Shown here piece after piece: positions 59,721-64,000 of a DNA stretch of 64,000 bases (position 1 is its first letter; the number at the start of each line of letters is the position of its first letter). The translations under genes and the position numbers were made by a program. The notes under the pieces were generated by a model that was not told the origin of the DNA, made no database searches, and was given only the letters and a program-made list of their open reading frames with translations. This DNA is from Seriola aureovittata (taxonomy: Eukaryota; Chordata; Actinopteri; Carangiformes; Carangidae), in assembly GCF_021018895.1 (NCBI RefSeq), contig NC_079368.1:1116001-1180000 (forward strand), written 5' to 3'.

Positions 59721-61225
59721 TAACCTTTAATCAAGGCGACAAGTAAAATTCAAACATCACTATACAGCAATGAAGTGTGCATTTCAATGGAAACTGCGGA
59801 TTCAGCTAATTCCACTTGTTTTCCACCACATCATATTTGAAAATATCTTTATTTATAAAGCTTTTTAGAGACACAAGTAAAATCAATAAACCAAAATGAA
59901 AAAGTGATAAAACTGTTAGTGATAAAGAGCAGTAATAAATTGAACACATAATAAAATGACAATCAGAACTATCATAGCAATCAGTGTAACTCAAAAACAA
60001 AGATCAGAGAAGTTTGTGAAAGTTTCGGGAGTGATTCACAGGAAGTGACTGACGAGTTTTGGCAGAGTCAGTGCCTCACTGAGGAGGGATCACTCTATTA
60101 AGCTTTCATTTGCATCATAAGCCAAGTTTCTTAAAACAGATGACATTATGATGAAAAGCATCAACATTTTTCTCAGGATAAATTAAACTCCTGTCTGAAT
60201 GGTTCAGTATCAGTGCTGCAATATCTCAGGACAGGACAAAGTAGATCATCGTGATGTTGAGGTGATGTGTTTTTTCTATCAGCAGAACACTTCAGGGAAA
60301 AGGGTGTGAACTGGTGCTTCAATCACTTTGCAAACAGCCTTCTGCTGTTTCTCCGCAGCTGTCGGTGAGTCTCTACAGTGAGAAGCCCTCCCTCGAGCTT
60401 CTCCCAAAGCCTGCTAAGGCTGGTATTGATACAACACTCCTGTGAGCTCACCCGACACACAGACCTGTTGGGAACATTGTCATCACTATCACACAGAGTG
60501 GAGGTGCAACATTTTTAATATAGTGAGAGGAAAGACTGACAGACCTGGTTTTGAGGAGACAGATAATGATTTTGAGTCTACTGATAACTGAAGAGTGGAG
60601 CCATATTCATTAGGTGGTAATTGTTGAGATTGGTCATTAGTGTCATTTCCTGGGAGAGAAACAACCCTCATTGATCAACTCTCTGAAAGGCTCCAAAAAG
60701 TAGTTTTTGATTATTTCAGCATCTGAAGACGGTTCTGTCTTTTGACTTATAAGTCGTGTTTCCATTGACCACATTAATACGGCGGCCATTTTACTCTGAT
60801 GTCACTCTGAGGGTGGGAAGCTCAAATTCTGTCACTGAAAGGACAACGTTGTACTGTTGTACAATGTTTTAATCTGAAGGGACGTTGACCCATATTTCAA
60901 GGTAAAACAAGATATTTGATGATAACCCATTGGCTACCATTAGACAACAGCTAACTTAAGCATTCAACCACATGTAAGCTAACATTAGCAATACAATAAA
61001 TGAAATAAATTGATTCTGAAATATCAACGCAGATCTCAAACACGTTTAGTTCAGCCTGGAAGTAAAACACACTGGATGCAATCAAGCTAACAATGTAGCA
61101 TTAGCTGCCCTGCTATCTAAGTTAGCCGTGATACACGTTTGCTAATCTAGCATTAGCTTACAGTGTTTCCAGTGTAGGCAGGTCTTACCTTCAATATCTG
61201 TTTGGTCAAAGGAAAATGAAAATAA
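59721..61225. other. Intergenic stretch, nothing recognised
   Basis: No coding frame with motifs, no transposon ends. Confidence 0.4.
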
Positions 61226-61241
61226 ATAGATAGATAGATAA

Positions 61242-61300
<59 letters not shown>

Positions 61301-61349
61301 CTTTATTTATCACCTAGGGGAAATTTATGTGTCCATTAGCTCATTGTTG

Positions 61350-61385
<36 letters not shown>

Positions 61386-61680
61386 TAATAACAGTTGATA
61401 ATAAATAAACAATAATAATTAGATTAGTCCACTTCCTTTGGCTGAGGTGTTGTATAAGCCTGATGGCAGTGGGAACAAAGGATCTCCTGAACCTCTCTGT
61501 TCTGCAGCACAGTGAGATGAGACATTTGCTGCTGCTATAGCTGCTTCTCTGTCCTGCCACAATGTTGTGGAGAGGATGGTTGGTATTGTCCAAGATGGCC
61601 TCCACCTTACATTGCATGCATCTCTCTACAACAGTCCTGAGTGAGTCCAGACTCCTGCCAAGCACAGACCCAGCCATTTT
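61226..61680 (-). mobile_element. 5'-truncated LINE with microsatellite tail
   Basis: On the minus strand it reads from MAGSVLGRSLDSLRTVVERC through NHPLHNIVAGQ and ERFRRSFVPTAIRLI (61677-61440), then a TAA-rich region with an (AAT)n run (61349-61390). After that come AATTTCCCCTAGGTGATAAA, TAAAGTATC and a (TATC)n tail at 61226-61300. The order coding, 3' UTR, tetranucleotide tail is a typical fish LINE 3' end. The partner at 18416-18664 is about 95% identical. Confidence 0.8.
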
Positions 61681-62039
61681 GACCAGCTTGTCCAGAAGGT
61701 GAACAACAACAACAACGACTCACACAGGATTTATTCAGAGATTATTGGTTTCCCATCCTCAGCGTGACATCAGAAGAAAAAGAACCTTTGTCAATGATAC
61801 ATCATTATGATGTGATAATGCAGTTTAATCATGGATTGATCTGAAAGGTCTTCACTCCATTATCATACAATGATTAATTAATACTGACAAATATTACTGC
61901 AACATATCTGATGTTTAATGATGAGAGTCTGCTCATTGATTGTCATGGATGGAAATCTGTTGGACTCATATGTCTAAAATACAGGTTTATAAAATGATGT
62001 GAGGTATGAGTGTTTTGAAGTAAATGAGCTAAAACACTC
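61681..62039. other. Spacer, nothing recognised
   Basis: No supported feature. Confidence 0.4.
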
Positions 62040-62345
62040 TAGTCCAGGGGCCGGTTTCACAAAGACACACTTTGACTGTGATTTGGATGCAACAGTAATT
62101 TCAGACTTCAGATAGACTGAGTTTAAATTCATCTGTTGCATTAAGCAGTTTAGTTTTTGACTATATTAAGGTGGACTTTGGTACAATGATTATGGGTAAA
62201 TTAAGACTTTTTTCAACAAAAATGGCCGACTGACGAACCACATCCAACCACTCAGCTCTGTTTATCCTCAGCAGAAAATGTTTGTCCTTGGAAAAATTCA
62301 TCACTTACAAGACGTTTTACTTTGGAATTCTACCGAGGAGTGAAA
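62040..62345. repeat. Dispersed repeat, inverted partner of 9595-9850
   Basis: It starts GGGGCCGGTTTCACAAAGAC and shares AGACTGAGTTTAAATTCATC, TTGGTACAATGATTATGGGT-like text and TACAAGACGTTTTACTT with the reverse complement of the 9.6-kb copy. Confidence 0.6.
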
Positions 62346-63704
62346 CAATAGACCATATTCAAGCGGCGGCATATTCTTGTGACATCACGCTCATAGGTCT
62401 GATTGCTACCATCAGTTTGTCCAATCATCACAAAAACTGGTAGATATTTATGTTGAGCTATGTTTTTAAAATTATCTTAAAATTATCTTAAAAGGGGGTA
62501 TTGTTAATCATTCCATATGGTCTTACAGTAGAGTAGTTTTATGGGGCTTTTATTTTGAAACTGGACTTTTTAAAAATATCTTCTTCATGCATTTTGCAGT
62601 AAGAAAAATCCTTCAGTGTGGCGTTAACATTGGTAGACTAATGAATGGATACACAGTAACTTATAATGGAAACAATATTATTGGATGGATGTTGGAACAG
62701 TGTAAAATTTTCTCTGGAATATTTCAAATAATATGAATATGAATAATATGGAGACCAGTGCTGACTGGTACTGCGTGATAGTAATGATCTTATTTTTTCA
62801 ATTCATAAGTGCAAAAAGGGTTAGAACTTGCAAATTGCCATGTTCTGTTTTCTACTGATGACTGTTGTACCATCAGTCCTACTGCTCCTAACAGAAAGCA
62901 TTTGTCCATACACGTGTGGAGTTTGATCTAAATGGCTCATTATTATCAGGTTAGGGTCTTTCATAAAGACTACCAGTGTATAACTGATCACTTCTATAAT
63001 AACTCCATCACATGGACTAAACTGACTGATTGTAATGAAAAGCCATTTATTATCATCAAACCCATGCATCACTCTAACTATAGGTGTGACAGCAGAGGTG
63101 TGAGAGGCGATTTGTTGCATTTGTTGACTCTGTCACATTTATCTGTCTGTGTGTGTCTCTGTATCTCTGAACACACTATTCCTCAACCGTGTCCAACAGT
63201 GACAGCCATGGGTAATGACAGTCGAACGCTCACTCGCTCCTCATTTACTCAGAGCTGGCAGTGTAACAGTTCACTCAGAACTCTTAAGTGCTTGTTAATT
63301 TAATATGCAAATAAGTCTCTTGTCAATCTGAGTGCATTTTAATGAAAAAGCTCCCACTTCCAGGGGGCGGGGGTTTCTGCAGGTTGACGTTGGCTGTGTG
63401 TGAAAGGGAGAAAGAGGAAACAAGGCCGGGGGAAAAGAGCATGGTGGAGGTGTGGCTGAAGAACAACAGAAAGACACTGAGGTACAATGTACTGGGGACA
63501 GAGAAGGGAAGCCCAGATGGCACGTATTGAACATGCATGGCGGCTGGTTGCAGCCTGAACATGTGCAACACATGGAGGTGATGCCTCCGTCACCTCCACT
63601 TTGGCCTCCTGTGATCTGTCAGCCATGTTCCCAGCAGACAGAGCCTGAAAACAGAATCTGACAGAATCTGGTTATGAAAGGCAGAAACCATCACAAACAT
63701 GGGT
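62346..63704. other. Intergenic stretch, little recognised
   Basis: An octamer-like TATGCAAATAAG is present at 63303-63314. Overlapping frames at 63295-63661 lie on both strands, so they are probably non-coding. Confidence 0.35.
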
Positions 63705-63750
63705 GACACACACACACACACACACACACAACGTGCACACACACACACAC
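63705..63750. repeat. (AC)n microsatellite
   Basis: Two AC runs separated by ACGTGC. Confidence 0.9.
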
Positions 63751-64000
63751 GGTTCCTATACTCATATCCCTCTGTTAATGACAGAACTCAGCTCAACCTT
63801 TGCCTACATATGGGTGGCGCAGTGTGCTGAAAGTAAGGTGAGCGTGTTATTGGGAGGGTGGGGGTGGTTTGCAGGCGGTGTTAAGTCAAGCAGGAACCCT
63901 CAATGTTGCTAATTTATTTACAGATTTAATTAGATGGATAGAGCCCTCACAGATATAAGAAAGAGAGGAGAGATGTTGCCAGCGTTACAGCACTTTAATT
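63751..64000. other. Right edge of window, nothing recognised
   Basis: No supported feature. Confidence 0.4.

Overview
The window is vertebrate nuclear DNA, most likely from a percomorph (spiny-rayed) teleost fish. The evidence is short-intron spliced genes with GT-AG boundaries, abundant CA/GT microsatellites, fish-type LINE tails, a tRNA-derived SINE, Tc1 and hAT elements, and dispersed repeats (the CTAAATGCTAA / 'ATTCATCCTCTGG' type near 19.3 kb and the 'GATGAACTGATTAGA' type near 16.2 kb) that I associate with percomorph genomes. The species cannot be named from sequence alone.

Three protein-coding genes can be supported. (1) A six-exon GLIPR2-like CAP-domain gene on the + strand (coding 2515-6118) encodes a predicted 183-residue intracellular protein with all four CAP-cavity residues and an unusual C-terminal CALL (CAAX) box. 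(2) A complete four-exon beta-tubulin gene on the + strand (coding 22822-25264, 445 residues, tubb4b-like) has a TATA box, three CCAAT boxes and a poly(A) signal. (3) A two-exon BCL2-family gene on the - strand (coding 28739-26047, 203 residues, bcl2l16/bcl-wav-like) has BH4, BH3 and BH2 regions and a C-terminal membrane anchor. Genes 2 and 3 are tail to tail, with 3' ends probably within about 100 bp of each other.

The remainder is gene-poor and rich in mobile-element remains. 0-22 kb: a solo LTR with a perfect 5-bp target duplication, truncated LINE reverse-transcriptase pieces, MITEs, a long fold-back repeat, and nested repeats. 29-34 kb: an AT-rich MITE interrupted by an 889-bp hAT-type element with a perfect 8-bp target duplication, then a composite repeat containing broken exons of an unrecognised protein family. 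34-40 kb: microsatellites, older repeats and one stretch that looks like a conserved non-coding element. 40.1-41.6 kb: a nearly full-length but dead Tc1-like transposon with 210-bp IR/DR-type terminal repeats. 42-64 kb: an intergenic or long-intronic desert with a SINE, LINE tails, microsatellites and several repeat-free stretches that may be regulatory.

No operons, CRISPR arrays, rRNA or functional tRNA genes are visible. I found no multi-gene novel system. The observations most worth following are the CAAX-tailed CAP protein, the exon remnants of an unnamed family inside a repeat at 31.8-34.2 kb, and the AT-rich MITE family whose copies are interrupted by three different transposon classes.
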